From Auriscalpium vulgare (Eukaryota > Basidiomycota > Agaricomycetes > Russulales > Auriscalpiaceae), in contig JAHBBC010000007.1 in NCBI GenBank assembly GCA_019915015.1, positions 1,612,001 to 1,676,000 on the forward strand: a DNA stretch of 64,000 nucleotides. Direction: 5' to 3'. The translations under genes were made by a program, and so were the position numbers. The notes under the pieces are model-generated. The model was given only the letters and a program-made list of their open reading frames with translations, was not told where the DNA came from and ran no database searches. This document shows positions 44,243 to 55,591 of this stretch, piece by piece. The stretch's first letter is position 1, and every line of letters begins with the position of its first letter.

Positions 44243-44298
44243 CCACAGAGCCATCGAGGTATGTTCAGACCACGTATTCTACCACAGTGTATGTCATG

Positions 44299-46653
44299 TT
44301 ATGACCTAGATGATCGCCTTCTGTCCGCCTCTCTCCTGATATCCGACGCGAGCGCCCCGAGCCATTCTGGGATGGTAGCATCCGACTGCACCATGTCATC
44401 GACCACCTCGCTCGCGATTCCCCACTCCCCTCTTTCCCTCAATCCCCGCAGAACAATATACCAAGTGTCCGCCGTTAACACTGTCCCTGTCTTCATCATC
44501 TCCCTATAATATTGCATCCCTTGTCGCAAGCCTTCTGGCTCCTGATATCCGAGGAACACGCTAATGAGGATGTTGTATGTGACCTTCGTGAATGCGATGT
44601 GTCGCTCTTCCATCTTCCGGACGATGTGTGCTGTGGTGTCTTCCACGAGGCGTCGGTCCAAGTCGGGCCACTTGTGGACCGCCGTTAAGACGCTGGTGTA
44701 TGTAACCGCGTTGGGCAACATTGACGGGTTTCCACTCTCCTCCATCGTCCTAACGAGCTCCAGCGCTGCCTTGAGGGCATCCACAGTTTTCTCCTGGCAC
44801 AGATGCGACACAATAGACGTGAGCGAGATGGCATTGGGTTGGAATGAGTGCTTCGCCATGAGAGTTAATGTCTTTTCTAACGCCTCGGCCGTGGGCACAA
44901 TGTGAAGGAGGGAGCGGAGGAGGATGGAAAATGTGACCACATCAGCGAGACCGCGTGCCGAAACATCTTTCAATATCGCTGATATAGCTTTGAAATCGTG
45001 GAAGGAAAGATAATAGCCCATGAAAGTGTTGAAGGTTATGGCACTCGGCGCCGGGCCCAGCGTCTTCATTTCCTCCAGGAGGGAGTGCGCCTCCCCGGGC
45101 CTATTGTTGGCGAGATATCCAGATAGCATGGTGTTATAGACAGGATCGTCCGAGAGGGTATTTGGGAGCTTGGCGCGATCTCGTCGAAACTCATTGAAAA
45201 GGTTGGCGGCCTCTGCAACTCTGCGACCCCGAAGCAGCGCCGCAACGACGGCTTGATAGGCAACACTGTCTGGCTGCACCCCTGCGTCGCGCATGGCCCG
45301 CCAGACAGCGAGGGCTTCATCAGGCCCTTCCGTTTCCCCGATTCCGCGTATAAGAGTCGTCCATATATGCACCCCAGGCCTGTGTCCATGACCAATCATG
45401 TCATCCCACATAACCTTGACCACATCGCGCCTCCGGAGAGTGAGGAAGCTCTTTACGAACATTGCCCAGTAGTATTCAGAAAACACGAGCGGCCTCTGTG
45501 GTGATACCTTCGCGGGGTCGATTGTGAGCCACGGATACTCGTCACCGAGTCCGATGACCATGGTTGAGTATAAGGTACGCAAGGCTCCCAGCTTCATTCG
45601 AGAAAGGACGTTGTATACGTGATGAGAGAACGAATGGTGTGCCCGCACGAGGGATGCCGCGTTACAGTGGGTCAGGAATATGCGTGCTTCCATGGCCAGG
45701 TCTTCCGGTAGATCAAGGGAGCGGATAAGGGGGTCGACGGTGTGGAGATTGATCCGGAAGGGTGCTTTCAAAGAAACAGCGATGGCGCCTTGAAAATCGT
45801 TCCGGAAGAGGTGGGCGAGGATTGCGAAAGAAACGATCTGTGAGCCTCGCGGGGGTGTGCGCGCCTCTGCCATCGCAGTGGAGGTGATGATGAACTCCGA
45901 GTCGGGCTTGTCCTCAAAGCTAAGGTCCTCCACATCATCGCCCTCCTTCGCCAGGCTGTTCGTTTCCTTCCAGACACTGAGGAACCGCTCGTACACATAC
46001 AGAATTGCTTGATCTTGCCGCAACCTCGCCTGCATCGAGAAACAGGCCAAGAGGGCATCCGTGTAGCGCAAGCCGGCAAGGTAAAGGGAGATGTTGATGA
46101 GTGCGGTCCTCTCTGCCTCCGCGCACCTCGTCCATATTTTCACCGACGCTGCGTCGGCAAAGAGCTGAGATATCCGCCGCGAGCAGTCCCTCAATTCGGC
46201 AGGGGTCAAAAGCTCGATTTGATTTGCGTCTTCCATCTCTGCCCACGCATTTGTCGCGCTCTTCACACCCTTGGCATCGATAGACTTCTGGAACGTGGTC
46301 AAGCGGCGATGTAAAGCCAGCTCCGGAGACCGCTCTTCGGTGTCAAGGATGTGTATCTGCCGTAGAACGTCATTGAAGAGCGAGTCTCGGAAACGAAGCT
46401 GGGAGGCGGAAATGCTTTCGGTGGTCGGAACGGGGGAAGGATGTGTGGCAGGTTTGCGCGTGAAGTGCTTGACTAAAGGAGGGACCTTTTTCGTGTTCTT
46501 AAATGCCTTTGACTCGGGCTTGGGAGGCGAACGCGGGGGTTCGGCAGGGCCAGAAGTGCTCGCGGAGGTGATGGATCTGTGGGAGACGAGTGACGGCGCG
46601 AGGAAGTCAAAGAGCAGGGTGGATGTCCTGTCCCGAGCATGGCGGGCAAGCAT
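44299..46653 (-). CDS. Pentatricopeptide-repeat protein, mitochondrial
   Basis: Single-exon, 784 residues, a rare intronless gene here. It starts MLARHARDRTSTLLFDFLAP with a mitochondrial-type basic presequence and a Ser/Pro-rich linker. From about residue 400 onward helix-turn-helix PPR units are evident: GVHIWTTLIRGIGETEGPDE, LAVWRAMRDAGVQPDSVAYQ, VYNTMLSGYLANNRPGEAHS, LLEEMKTLGPAPSAITFNTF, VVTFSILLRSLLHIVPT and ALEKTLTLMAKHSFQPNAIS. PPR proteins bind organellar RNA and act in its processing, stability or translation. The exact RNA target cannot be deduced, and yeast-type homologues are divergent. It shares a 145-bp divergent promoter with the cyclophilin gene. Confidence 0.88.
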   Translation of the reverse strand: MLARHARDRTSTLLFDFLAPSLVSHRSITSASTSGPAEPPRSPPKPESKAFKNTKKVPPLVKHFTRKPATHPSPVPTTESISASQLRFRDSLFNDVLRQIHILDTEERSPELALHRRLTTFQKSIDAKGVKSATNAWAEMEDANQIELLTPAELRDCSRRISQLFADAASVKIWTRCAEAERTALINISLYLAGLRYTDALLACFSMQARLRQDQAILYVYERFLSVWKETNSLAKEGDDVEDLSFEDKPDSEFIITSTAMAEARTPPRGSQIVSFAILAHLFRNDFQGAIAVSLKAPFRINLHTVDPLIRSLDLPEDLAMEARIFLTHCNAASLVRAHHSFSHHVYNVLSRMKLGALRTLYSTMVIGLGDEYPWLTIDPAKVSPQRPLVFSEYYWAMFVKSFLTLRRRDVVKVMWDDMIGHGHRPGVHIWTTLIRGIGETEGPDEALAVWRAMRDAGVQPDSVAYQAVVAALLRGRRVAEAANLFNEFRRDRAKLPNTLSDDPVYNTMLSGYLANNRPGEAHSLLEEMKTLGPAPSAITFNTFMGYYLSFHDFKAISAILKDVSARGLADVVTFSILLRSLLHIVPTAEALEKTLTLMAKHSFQPNAISLTSIVSHLCQEKTVDALKAALELVRTMEESGNPSMLPNAVTYTSVLTAVHKWPDLDRRLVEDTTAHIVRKMEERHIAFTKVTYNILISVFLGYQEPEGLRQGMQYYREMMKTGTVLTADTWYIVLRGLRERGEWGIASEVVDDMVQSDATIPEWLGALASDIRREADRRRSSRS

Positions 46654-46797
46654 ACGTCAGTAACTGAAAATCCGTCAGCGTCTGAGGGTAGCAAAACCAA
46701 GGACAGACGCACTGGCAAGAGAGTTAGACGTTTGAGTTACGTCCGCGTAGACGGACTCGGCCACACGCTGACACAAGCTTGCCTTCTTGCATCGACC
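46654..46797. promoter_or_regulatory. Shared divergent promoter PPR/cyclophilin
   Basis: About 144 bases between outward-facing starts. No TATA box noticed. Bidirectional use inferred. Confidence 0.5.
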
Positions 46798-48815
46798 ATG
46801 GGTCACGGAAATTCCAACAAACTCTACGTCACCCACGCAGAACATTCGGGGCTCTTTGGCCAGCACACGGCCTCGTCGTCAGGTCACAGAGCGTGAGTCT
46901 TCTGCCCATTACCATCCTCTTTACATCTTCACCGTTGTTTCAGAAAGCAGGAAGGGCTGAATCCCAGAGGACTTACTCCATTCGATTGCTGCTCCCTCTC
47001 ATTCCAGCCATTCTCACACCCAGTGTGTGCCAGAAACTTGGATGGAACGGGGAATGTGTTCGACCTCACGAATATCATTCCATGGCTCAAGTGTGTTTCT
47101 CTTTGACTGCGGTCTACCACCCATCCTTGACCGGATTGTCCTAGGCAGCATGACAATACAAATCCCATAACCAACGAACCGCTGACGCCAGCCGACCTCA
47201 TCCCACTCCACTATTCGCGCAAGTCTTCGGGCGAATACCATGATCCAATCTCCTTCAAGCCGTTCAGTGAACACTCGCATATCGTAGCCATTGCTACCAC
47301 TGGCAATGTGTTCCTGGCAGAAAGTGTCAAAGCAGGAAAGGATCTTATTGATGACGTGCGTTTCAAGAAGTGCGTGTTAGTTCCGCTAGTCTAACCTCGC
47401 TCTGACACCAATACAGAGAGGATGTCATCACATTGCAAAACCCACATGGGCTCCCACCAGCCTCTGTTGCCACGTCTAAACCCGCTGCAAAGTCTAGTAA
47501 GGATAAAACTCCTGTAAGTGCAGGGCCGGTTGTGGCTGTCCAGAAGAAAGAGTCGGTTCCATGTGAGTTACAAAAGTGATGTCGCCTGTATTGCCGTTGT
47601 GCTAAAGGCATACAGGGAACGTCTCCCCTTACTCCTCAGGAGCCACAGGTGCTTCATTGACCTCGACATCGGTTGACCCCAAAACAACTTCAGCCAAGTT
47701 AGTATGGGACGAAGTGAGTTACTAAATTGTCACCTAATTCATTTACCTGACGACTATCCCAGGAAGAGATAATGTTCGAAGATATCTCCAATCCGTTGAA
47801 GGGCAAGGGCAAGGAGAAAGATGTGGGCAAGCGCCGCGCCTACGTTCGGGTCGTTACCAGCCTGGGCGGCAGTTTGAATATCGAGCTCTTCTGTGAAAAG
47901 GTAAGCATGCTGAAATATTTTGGACCACCAAGCCGACCGTTCTGCGTACAGGCTCCTAAGACCTGTTACAACTTCTTGATGCTCGCACGAGAGGGCAAGT
48001 ACAACGACTGTCTTTTTCATCGACTTGTGCCCGGCTTCATGGTGAGTTGCTCTGTCTGAATCATGCAGGTGTTCGTATGACTCATGCCTAGTAGATTCAG
48101 ACCGGTGATCCGACGGGGACAGGCTCTGGTGGCCAGTCGTACTGGGGAACACCGTTTCGCGACGAGTACGACCTGAAAGGCGCGGCGAAACACGATAGTC
48201 GAGGTGTTGTGGCGATGGCGAACAAGGGAGCCGGCACAAACGGGTCAGCAAAACGATTAGCTATCCGCCCACGTTTTTTTCATCGCATGTGCACACCACA
48301 GGTCGCAATTCTACATTGCATTCAAAGCCGCTTCCCATCTAGACAAGAAGCATACGGTCTTTGGCAAACTCGTCGGAGGCGAGGACGTTTTAGACGCATT
48401 GGAAAAATTGCCTCGCAAAGATGGCACAGAGCGGCCATCCAAACCGGTGCGAATTACGGAGGTGGTAATGTAAGCTCGCATCTCCCCGTGCGCGCAGTAG
48501 TTCATCTCTGACAAGCCTAATCCTTGCAGTTACCAGGATCCCTTCGAGGAGTACAAAACGCGCCTTGCAAAGAAGTTAGCCAAGAAAGCAGAAGCTACCG
48601 ATGCTGCGCGCTCGGCGTCGATTGTGCCAAAGAAGGAAGGCGACGACATCAACTGGTTTGGAGTGAAGGTCGGCGTCGAGGCTGCAAGCACGACGTTGGC
48701 TCCTGGTACTGGGGTCGGAAAATACCTTAATCTGAAACGGCCAGGGGCTCCGGGCGCGGGCGAAGATGCGCAGAAGAAGAGGAAGCTAGGTTTCGGAAAC
48801 TTTGAGAATTTCTGA
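46798..48815 (+). CDS. U-box cyclophilin, peptidyl-prolyl isomerase (PPIL2/Cyp60 type)
   Basis: Nuclear, spliceosome-associated prolyl isomerase with a U-box E3 domain. It starts [20 protein letters not shown], the signature N-terminus of this family. The modified RING (U-box) reads [18 protein letters not shown] with [11 protein letters not shown], then [20 protein letters not shown] and [21 protein letters not shown] variable Ser/Lys linker leads to the cyclophilin domain [90 protein letters not shown] and ITEVVIYQDPF. The catalytic Arg in the usual FHR position is seen as LFHRLVPGF. The C-terminus has [14 protein letters not shown]. Introns are GT-AG. The 3' end is 80 bases from the convergent VPS20. 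Confidence 0.92.
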
Positions 48816-48895
48816 GACGATGTTGGTATCTTCTGCTAGGTCGCTGTAATGCGTATATACATGTAATATAAATACACCCTACTACCAGTCCGCCA

Positions 48896-49859
48896 TCAAG
48901 CAAGTACGGGCACGCGGCTGCTCTCCTGCTGTTCTGCTTCAGGATCCGCTGGTAATGATTCTATGTGAAAGTGCCGTCGCAGTGCGGTCCGTTTTGAGAT
49001 CGGGTGGAAACGAACCTTGTGACAATATGGGCTCGTTTGGCACTGAAGGGAGTACGACAGGAGTTTCATGGTGTTTCGCTGCCAGTAGCTGCGCGATTAA
49101 GGCGATCAGGAGAAACATATGTGCAGATGAGGTGGACTACGCACTGCTTCTTGCTGGAGTTGAGCAAGTTCCGTTTGGACAGCGTCTTCTTCATCGAGCG
49201 ATAAGTTATTGGCAAGCATATCCCCAACCTCCTGCATACCGGTACAAGATCAGTAGGCAGCTTGTACCTTGTAGTAGTACTGCGCACCCGCTGATACTCT
49301 CTGGCTTCAGCCGTCTCCTCCAACAGTTTCTCCACGCTCTCAAGATTCATCTCGGCATGAATAGCTTTCAGGACATCGTTGCCTTGCTTCAAGCCATGCA
49401 GAACCGATACTTCGACTAATGAGAATTCGATTGTAGAGACCTGGGAAAGGTTAGCGATAGCTGGACAACTGACAGAGAGACACGCTCACCAATTGTTCCA
49501 AGTTCTCCAACTGACCATCTGTTTTGGCCAAGAGGCCCTCCTGGTATTTCCGTCTCCGAAGAGCTATGAGGGCACGATCCTTTCTTCCTGCAGCGAGGTG
49601 CTCCTTTGCTATCTCATGCTCTCGATTCAAGATGAATTGTATCTGGATGCTTCTGCACTGAGCCAATAGCATCAGCTAAAAGTACGTAGCCTCATGTACC
49701 TGTTTCTGATATTGCTTGACCTTGTCACGCTGCAGCTTCAAGCTAACGGTGAAGCGCATGAATAAAATGGATGGTATGTATGCGCACGCTACATGCGACG
49801 CACTCTAAAATGGCGCGGTCCTGCGAAGTGATCTTCGGAATAGACTGGTTCGCGCCCAT
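48896..49859 (-). CDS. VPS20: ESCRT-III subunit VPS20 (CHMP6)
   Basis: Initiates ESCRT-III assembly on endosomes by contacting ESCRT-II. It starts MGANQSIPKITSQDRAIL at 49859; MG...S is an N-myristoylation motif as in CHMP6. Exons then give LKLQRDKVKQYQKQ, IQFILNREHEIAKEHLAAGR, LRRRKYQEGLLAKTDGQL, VSTIEFSLVEVSVLHGLKQG, ESVEKLLEETAEAREYQR, EVGDMLANNLSLDEEDA and ELAQLQQEA. The last two exons read LLAAKHHETPVVLPSVPNEP and ADPEAEQQESSRVPVLA, restoring the acidic C-terminal MIM-like tail. The stop is at 48896-48898. Helix pattern, basic N-half and acidic C-half fit the Snf7 family; length is typical. Introns are GT-AG. Confidence 0.93.
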
Positions 49860-50239
49860 GATATGTATCGTGGTGTCTCTATTGCAGTGTAGAGAGGGTC
49901 TGAGTCCGCTATAGCCTGGGCATGGAAGGGTGCGCACAAGAGTCGGCGGCGGTGGCCGGGCCGCAGCCATGCATTTCGCGCTGCGGGCAATATTTATGTG
50001 AAATTGGTTGAAAAGTTTTGATACCCAGATTTCAACCAATTTCCTGCAGAAATATTAATGTTATATGCACTCAGTTTATGGATATCTCATGCAACGTAAA
50101 TTCGGCGCCCTTCTTCGCCACTACAATAGAGGGAATAAAGTACAAGATACATCGGACGCTCGGGAGTAAGGTATACGTTCTACTGTCGTAACATGTCCAA
50201 GATAGTGGTAGGATAAACAATCTGCAAGAAACAAGGATA
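49860..50239. promoter_or_regulatory. VPS20 promoter and GPCR 3' flank
   Basis: 380 bases; the VPS20 promoter is next to 49859 and the rest is 3' flank of the GPCR gene. AT-rich at 50005-50100. No coding or RNA signal. Confidence 0.45.
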
Positions 50240-51857
50240 CTAGCTTCGCGCCCACAAACTTGTCAAAGGCTTAGAGGAACCTGAGGATGCGAAACTCGGC
50301 TCGACGCTATGAGCAACACCGATGTCATCATCGAACATCTTCCCCTCAATGTCCGGTGAGTCTCTGCCAAGCGCGCCCGATGACGGCTCTTGAATGTGCG
50401 GGATTTGGCTTTCGCCGTGGCCATAGTCGTCTTCATAGTTGGTAGTACGCATGGACATGCTGCCCAAGCCGCGGTTGCCGTGCGGCAGTAAAAACGGTCG
50501 TGTGATGACGTACAGCAGGACATTGAGCAGCCCTGAGAGTAGGAAGAGGGTGTCGACAGCGACTGTGGCAGCGAATGGAGGGTGATGGCCGGTGAACGTG
50601 CTGTAGCGAACGACAGTCAGCGGGAGCACCTGCACATTCGGTCGTTCGTTGAGATGTCAAGCCTGCAAGTACTCTTAAGGAACTCACTGTGATGATGTAC
50701 ACCGTTGGGTAACTACCGAACAGCAATGAGTCATTGGCACATACACCGGCAAAATCAATGAAAGCTCACAAGAGCATGTTGTAGGCAAGGCGGTGTGAGG
50801 GCGGGATTGCAGGTGCTTCTGCTTTGCTCATGATGTAGATGCGCATCCCCTCGACCCGAATATAGCCCGTCAACACCAAGAACGCGGGAACGTAAGCGAG
50901 GATGCTGAAGAACGCCGAGATCCACATCCACAGGAAGTCTACAACTGTGCGCTGCACAGAGTAGTTGTGACTGATCCAGCACCCTTAGAAAGGTCAGAAT
51001 CGTGGAGGGAAATGCATGACTGCTCGCTCACAGTATTCCCCAGGTCCAAAACCATAGAACTTGGATCCGTTCACACCGACATTTATACCAATGGCCAGGG
51101 CAATGAATATCCAAATACCCAAGACCACAAGGACACCCCGCGGAACATTAGTGTCGGGCTTCCAGCGGAAAATCAGGGTGGTGAACGTAAAAAGGGCCAC
51201 GCTCTGAAAGTCGCCCGTGTAAGAGTGTTGCTGCCTCCTTTGGTCATCGGTCAACATACCAAAGCTCTGTTCGCGCCAAATCAGCTGCTTGGTAAACATT
51301 GAATCTTTCCAGTGGACTCACGATAGCGCGGTCCCTACATCCCCGATCTGCTTGATGACGCCTGTCCATGTTGATGAATACTTGCGTGATGATTGAAAGA
51401 AGCGTCAGATCTCACCTTGTGTCTTGCAAAACCCACCGTCGACGACAGCCTGTTAAACGTTTGACAGGTGAGCACGCGGGGTGAAGGAAGGGGAAGGGAG
51501 GCACGCACTGCGTCTACGACCCATTTGACGTTCATGATCCCTCCTGCAGCGCGACGAAAGTGTGAGCGCCTTCGAGTCCAGCTGACAGGAAAGGCTCACC
51601 AATGGCTTGTATGAGATCGCATACGAGTTGATTCAGGAAGTACAGATGGATGGGCGACTCAAGTCGCCATCTCCGGACGGAGCCCTTGCGGATGGTCACA
51701 GTGCTATACTGATCAGGAAGAATGAGTCGAGGAGCAAGGCGGAGTCCATGGATCGTACCGCGATGTAGCATAGTAAGCCCGTCACAGCGGTTGCCGACAG
51801 GACAGATGCTTCGACGAGGATGAAGATGCCCAGGCGATGGCTGAAGTCGAAAGACAT
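50240..51857 (-). CDS. Seven-transmembrane G-protein-coupled receptor, Git3/glucose-receptor-like
   Basis: It starts MSFDFSHRLGIFILVEASVL at 51857. TM1 is that segment through TAVTGLLCYIA. Next exons give RRWRLESPIHLYFLNQLVCD, IMNVKWVVDAAVVDGGFCKT and QIGDVGTAI, joined to SVALFTFTTLIFRWKP (TM3). Then come VPRGVLVVLGIWIFIALAIG (TM4), FGPGEYWCWISHNYSVQRTV and MWISAFFSILAYVPAFLVLT (TM5). A loop and YIRVEGMRIYIMSKAE lead to TM6/7 in YPTVYII...PLTVVRYSTF and AATVAVDTLFLLSGLLNVLL. The C-terminal cytosolic tail is Ser/Asp/Glu-rich. The DxGxA...GxxWCWI pattern is shared with fungal glucose/cAMP-receptor-like GPCRs. The ligand is unknown. The splicing of TM3 (a long intron near 51190-51320) is uncertain in detail. 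Confidence 0.82.
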
Positions 51858-52497
51858 GGCGTCGAGCGGTGGGGGAAGGGCAGACGACTGCGCCCTCGCC
51901 GCCCTGCACGCTTATAAGTTTGACAGCGTCCGTAGAGGGAGATATGGCGGACATGACCGTTCCTGATGCGCCAGAGACCAGTTGCAGAAATGAGAGGGGG
52001 CCACAGCCCCCGGTGCCTCACGCCTCCAGCCTCAGCGCTAGTTGGGCACAGCCGCGTGTCGGGGAGACACGAAGTCAGCATGGTAGCAGCGGATATAACT
52101 ACACCGCTGCGCACCCGCATTCCCGTTTGGCGGCCGACATGCTGTGCGTCGAGAAGATCCGGTTATCCACGGGCAAGATACGATGTAGCGCAGATATTAA
52201 TGACTGGGACGGACGGAACAAGGCAAGGCAAGGCAAGGCACGGGTCACTGCAGTGCTTAGCCTTGCTTACGCACTCTCAGGGCTCCGGGACATCGCCACC
52301 ATGGCGGTTCGTGTCTGTCAAGGTACAGATGCATAGGTGACACACCATTCATACATTACAGACTGACGCCCTGGTGTCACTGTCAGGATGGACTGTCTAC
52401 ACCTAGACCTACCTAGACGTCACTACACGACGGTCAACTTTCACGGAACACTCCAGATCCGCGTCCTTCCTGTGTCCTTACCAGAATACACCGCCTT
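51858..52497. promoter_or_regulatory. GPCR promoter and GGT 3' flank
   Basis: 640 bases between two minus-strand genes; the GPCR promoter is nearest 51857. Contains a short AAGGC tandem repeat near 52220-52240. Plus-strand frames here (51869-52340) have no resemblance to proteins. No RNA gene seen. Confidence 0.45.
52220..52240. repeat. AAGGC pentanucleotide repeat
   Basis: About four copies of aaggc in the spacer upstream of the GPCR. Simple-sequence repeat of no known role. Confidence 0.7.
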
Positions 52498-55077
52498 TCA
52501 TATCTGTGCCGCTGCATGTCCGTCGGCACGCAAATCTGATCCCGCTGCCCAAACAGTCTGACCAGACTTGTCCTTTATCTTCTGGATAATTTGGCCGCGG
52601 CCGAACATCCCACGTGCAAATCCGGTCAGCAGCCGCGCGTCGTGTCCGCACTCTGTACGTACGGCGATCAGCCGCAGTGCAGTGTGATAGGCACCAGGAG
52701 AGCCGTCAATACTCACTTCTGAGCGACTCAATGGTCTCGAGGTCGATGCCTTCTTCGAAGTACACCTCGCTGTTGATGTCCCCTGCGCTGCTGCTGTTCT
52801 TGACTTCGCTGTCGGGCGAGCCGGCCGAGATACAGAAACGTGGCGCGTCGAGCGCTGCCTGCGGCGAGTACCCGCGTAGCATGTTGAGCAACACCTGGAC
52901 ATGACCTTGTGGCTACATCGCGACCCACTCGTTAATTGTTGTGCAGCTGGTCGCGGGTGCCAGGGGAGGCGCACCTGCATGTAACCTCCCATCACACCAT
53001 ACGAGAGGAACAGGTCGTCATTGCGAGTGGCCAGAGCGGGGATGATGGTGTGATAAGGGCGCTTCCCTCCCTGGTTACACCGCTTATGTATTTAAAAGCG
53101 ACAAATTCGCAACAGGGCACACACCTTGAGCGCGTTTGGGTGCCCTTCCTTGAGCACAAATCCGGAGCCACGATTCTGGAGGGTGAAACCGCACCCCTTG
53201 GGTATAGCTACTGTCCTGTGAGAATCTATGCAACTTTAAAAACAGCTCGCCAACCTCCCGTTCCAAAACCTACCGTTTCATGCATTCGTTGAGTACAGGC
53301 TGGGGGTAAGGAGATTAAGGACTGACCGGCGTAGTTGCTCTGAATATAACTACAAGCGTTCCCCCACCGGTCCGTTACTGTAGGTATCGTCAAAACAATT
53401 CAACGCGCATTCCATGACGTGCTTACCTGAGAAGTAGACTGTGTCGGAGGACTGTACTGGGTTGCCCTGTCGAAGTTTGAGTGGCTATTCGACGTCGTTG
53501 TGTGGGTGCGGAAACAAACATGAACTACTTCAGGGTTGGTCTTCGCCGGATCGAACAGTGCTGCGCGAGATGCGAGGTATTCCTGTGAGTAGTCATCCGG
53601 TTAGATCGTGCTTGGTCCACGCTTACTGCATTGCATACCTTGCTCAATAATTGCTCAACAGGGACATGCTCGACTTCTGGATCGGTGACGTAGTACTGGC
53701 TATCTGTAAATCACAAGCTCAGAAGTGGCAGCGAATGATCATCAAAATGCACATACCAGCGAAGGCCAGCCTGTGAGAGCAAGCGTTGAGGTTCTCGTGA
53801 GAGCAGGAAGTGATGAAGGTCGCGTACCGTAAGGCTTCGATCAATGTATGCAGATATTGTACAGAATTATGCTCCATTTCCAAGAGATTTTTCACTTGGC
53901 CTTGCTCTTGGATCTGCTCCAGGATCCCAAGCGCGATTAAAGCGGTGATTCCTGCCATAATGATTGATCGTTAGAGCTCATTTTCAGAACATACGTTGTA
54001 ATTGACCTTGTCCATTTGGGGGGCACTCGAAAACGGTCACCTCGCCACCGTACGTGTACTTAATCGGCTCTACAAAAGTGGTCTCGTGCTTCGCAAGATC
54101 TTCAAGCTCCATGACACCGCCTTGGCTCTTGATGACATCCACAATGGCCTCAGCGATGCGCCCTTTGTAGAAACCATCTTTCCCTTGCTCGGCTACGGCT
54201 CTGAATGTCTTCGCGAGATTGGGCATCTTCATGATCTGACCAGGGAGCGGGGCCTTGCCGTCGAGAAGCATCTCGTCACCATTGGGAGAAGCGTTCTTGA
54301 TGAGCTGCTCTGAGCGCTGCCACTGAGTACGGCAATATGATCGGTACTGGTACAGCGTTCAATTCAAGAAAAAAAACGACGAACCGCAAAGCTGTTGATC
54401 TCGGAAACCGGGACGCTAGATCCATATCAATACGCTGCGCTGCGAGCGATAAAATGGGATGTGCACCCTTCCTCTGCTAGCCGAATGGCAGGCTCAAAGA
54501 CTTCAGCGAGGGTGACCTTGCCACTCCCGAACCTTTCTACTGTATCCACCCAGGCTGCAGCAGCGCCGGGTACAGTAACAGCATTCAAGTCCGTCGTCGG
54601 GATGGAGCCCGTGACGCCCCTACCGCGCAGATACTCGATTGTCAGCTCCTTCGGAGAGTGCCCCGAGCCATTCAAAGCCTTCACGGTCTTCTCTGTGGCG
54701 TCGTAGAACAGGCAGAACGCGTCTCTGCTCGCGGCGTGAGGCGTCAGCATGCATGGACTCTGCTATCTGTGCACCCACCCTCCAATCCCACAGCAGCTGG
54801 GCTCCGTGACATTGAGCGCAGCAGATGTAGCCACGGCCGCATCCGCTGAGGGCCAATGCACAAACCCGTAAGAAAACAGCCGCAGAACGGAGCAACCGCA
54901 CGTACCAGCGTTCCCGCCCTTGCGCAGAATTTCGAGCCCAGCCTCGGTTGCGAGCGGCTGGGAAGACGAGACAACACCTTTCGTCCCGTACACGACTGAT
55001 CTGCGACTGGGGAAGCGCTGCAACACAAGTTCCGGCTCATCGACTTTGGTCCAGTCGATCTTTACTGGAGTCGCCAT
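52498..55077 (-). CDS. Gamma-glutamyltransferase-like hydrolase (YwrD type)
   Basis: Ntn-hydrolase of the gamma-glutamyltranspeptidase family. Start taken at ATG 55077 ([20 protein letters not shown]); an upstream in-frame methionine at 55254 would add a variable 59-residue leader, so the start is open. Large subunit: [27 protein letters not shown] joined to [21 protein letters not shown] and [13 protein letters not shown]. Small-subunit start, with the catalytic Thr: [18 protein letters not shown], then [13 protein letters not shown] and [14 protein letters not shown]. Later [17 protein letters not shown] and [12 protein letters not shown] are typical. The Thr is preceded by SSD, so self-cleavage should be possible. 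No clear signal peptide is seen. More than ten short introns explain the broken frames. Likely cleaves gamma-glutamyl bonds (e.g. glutathione), but the substrate is not proven. Confidence 0.87.
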
Positions 55078-55591
55078 GGCGGGTAGAGTTTCAAAGTCAG
55101 GGGGCTGGCCCGTGGTTTTCACCGTGGACTTGAGTCTGAACCAGGAGCGCATGAGGGCGTGTACAGAGATGATGAGAGTGTGCCATGTGAGCGCATGGCG
55201 ATAGTGAGCGAGCCTGCGAAGTCGAACCTCACGGAGGCGCGCCGGGCTAACCATCTTATCTGATTGGTTTCACCTATCCGTTGGTCCATGGTCCATCCGA
55301 CTTCCCGTGGACCGGCCCACTTGGGTGATCCGTCTGCTTGCTGACAAGTTCTCATCGCTCAGTCAGCATGACATCATCTTCCCGGCGGGAGCAGTGTGCA
55401 CTGTAGATAATTCGTCGTATTGTAAATGTAGATGATGGTATGAATTCTGGCTGATCGTTAAAATAGAATACGTTATGTGCCAACCCCCCACGATTACTCC
55501 TTTCATATGCTCTTTAATAGTCCTTCCTTCGGGGATAAATATCACTGTTGAGACGGCAACAGCATGCGTTAATGCGTGGAACACAAGCACT
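55078..55591. other. Spacer between GGT promoter and MFS 3' end
   Basis: 514 bases: the GGT promoter next to 55077 and the 3' flank of the transporter. AT-rich at 55430-55475. No independent gene seen. Confidence 0.45.

Noticed and set aside
51869..52340. Plus-strand frames upstream of the GPCR
   Set aside because: Short overlapping frames with no conserved text or splice logic.
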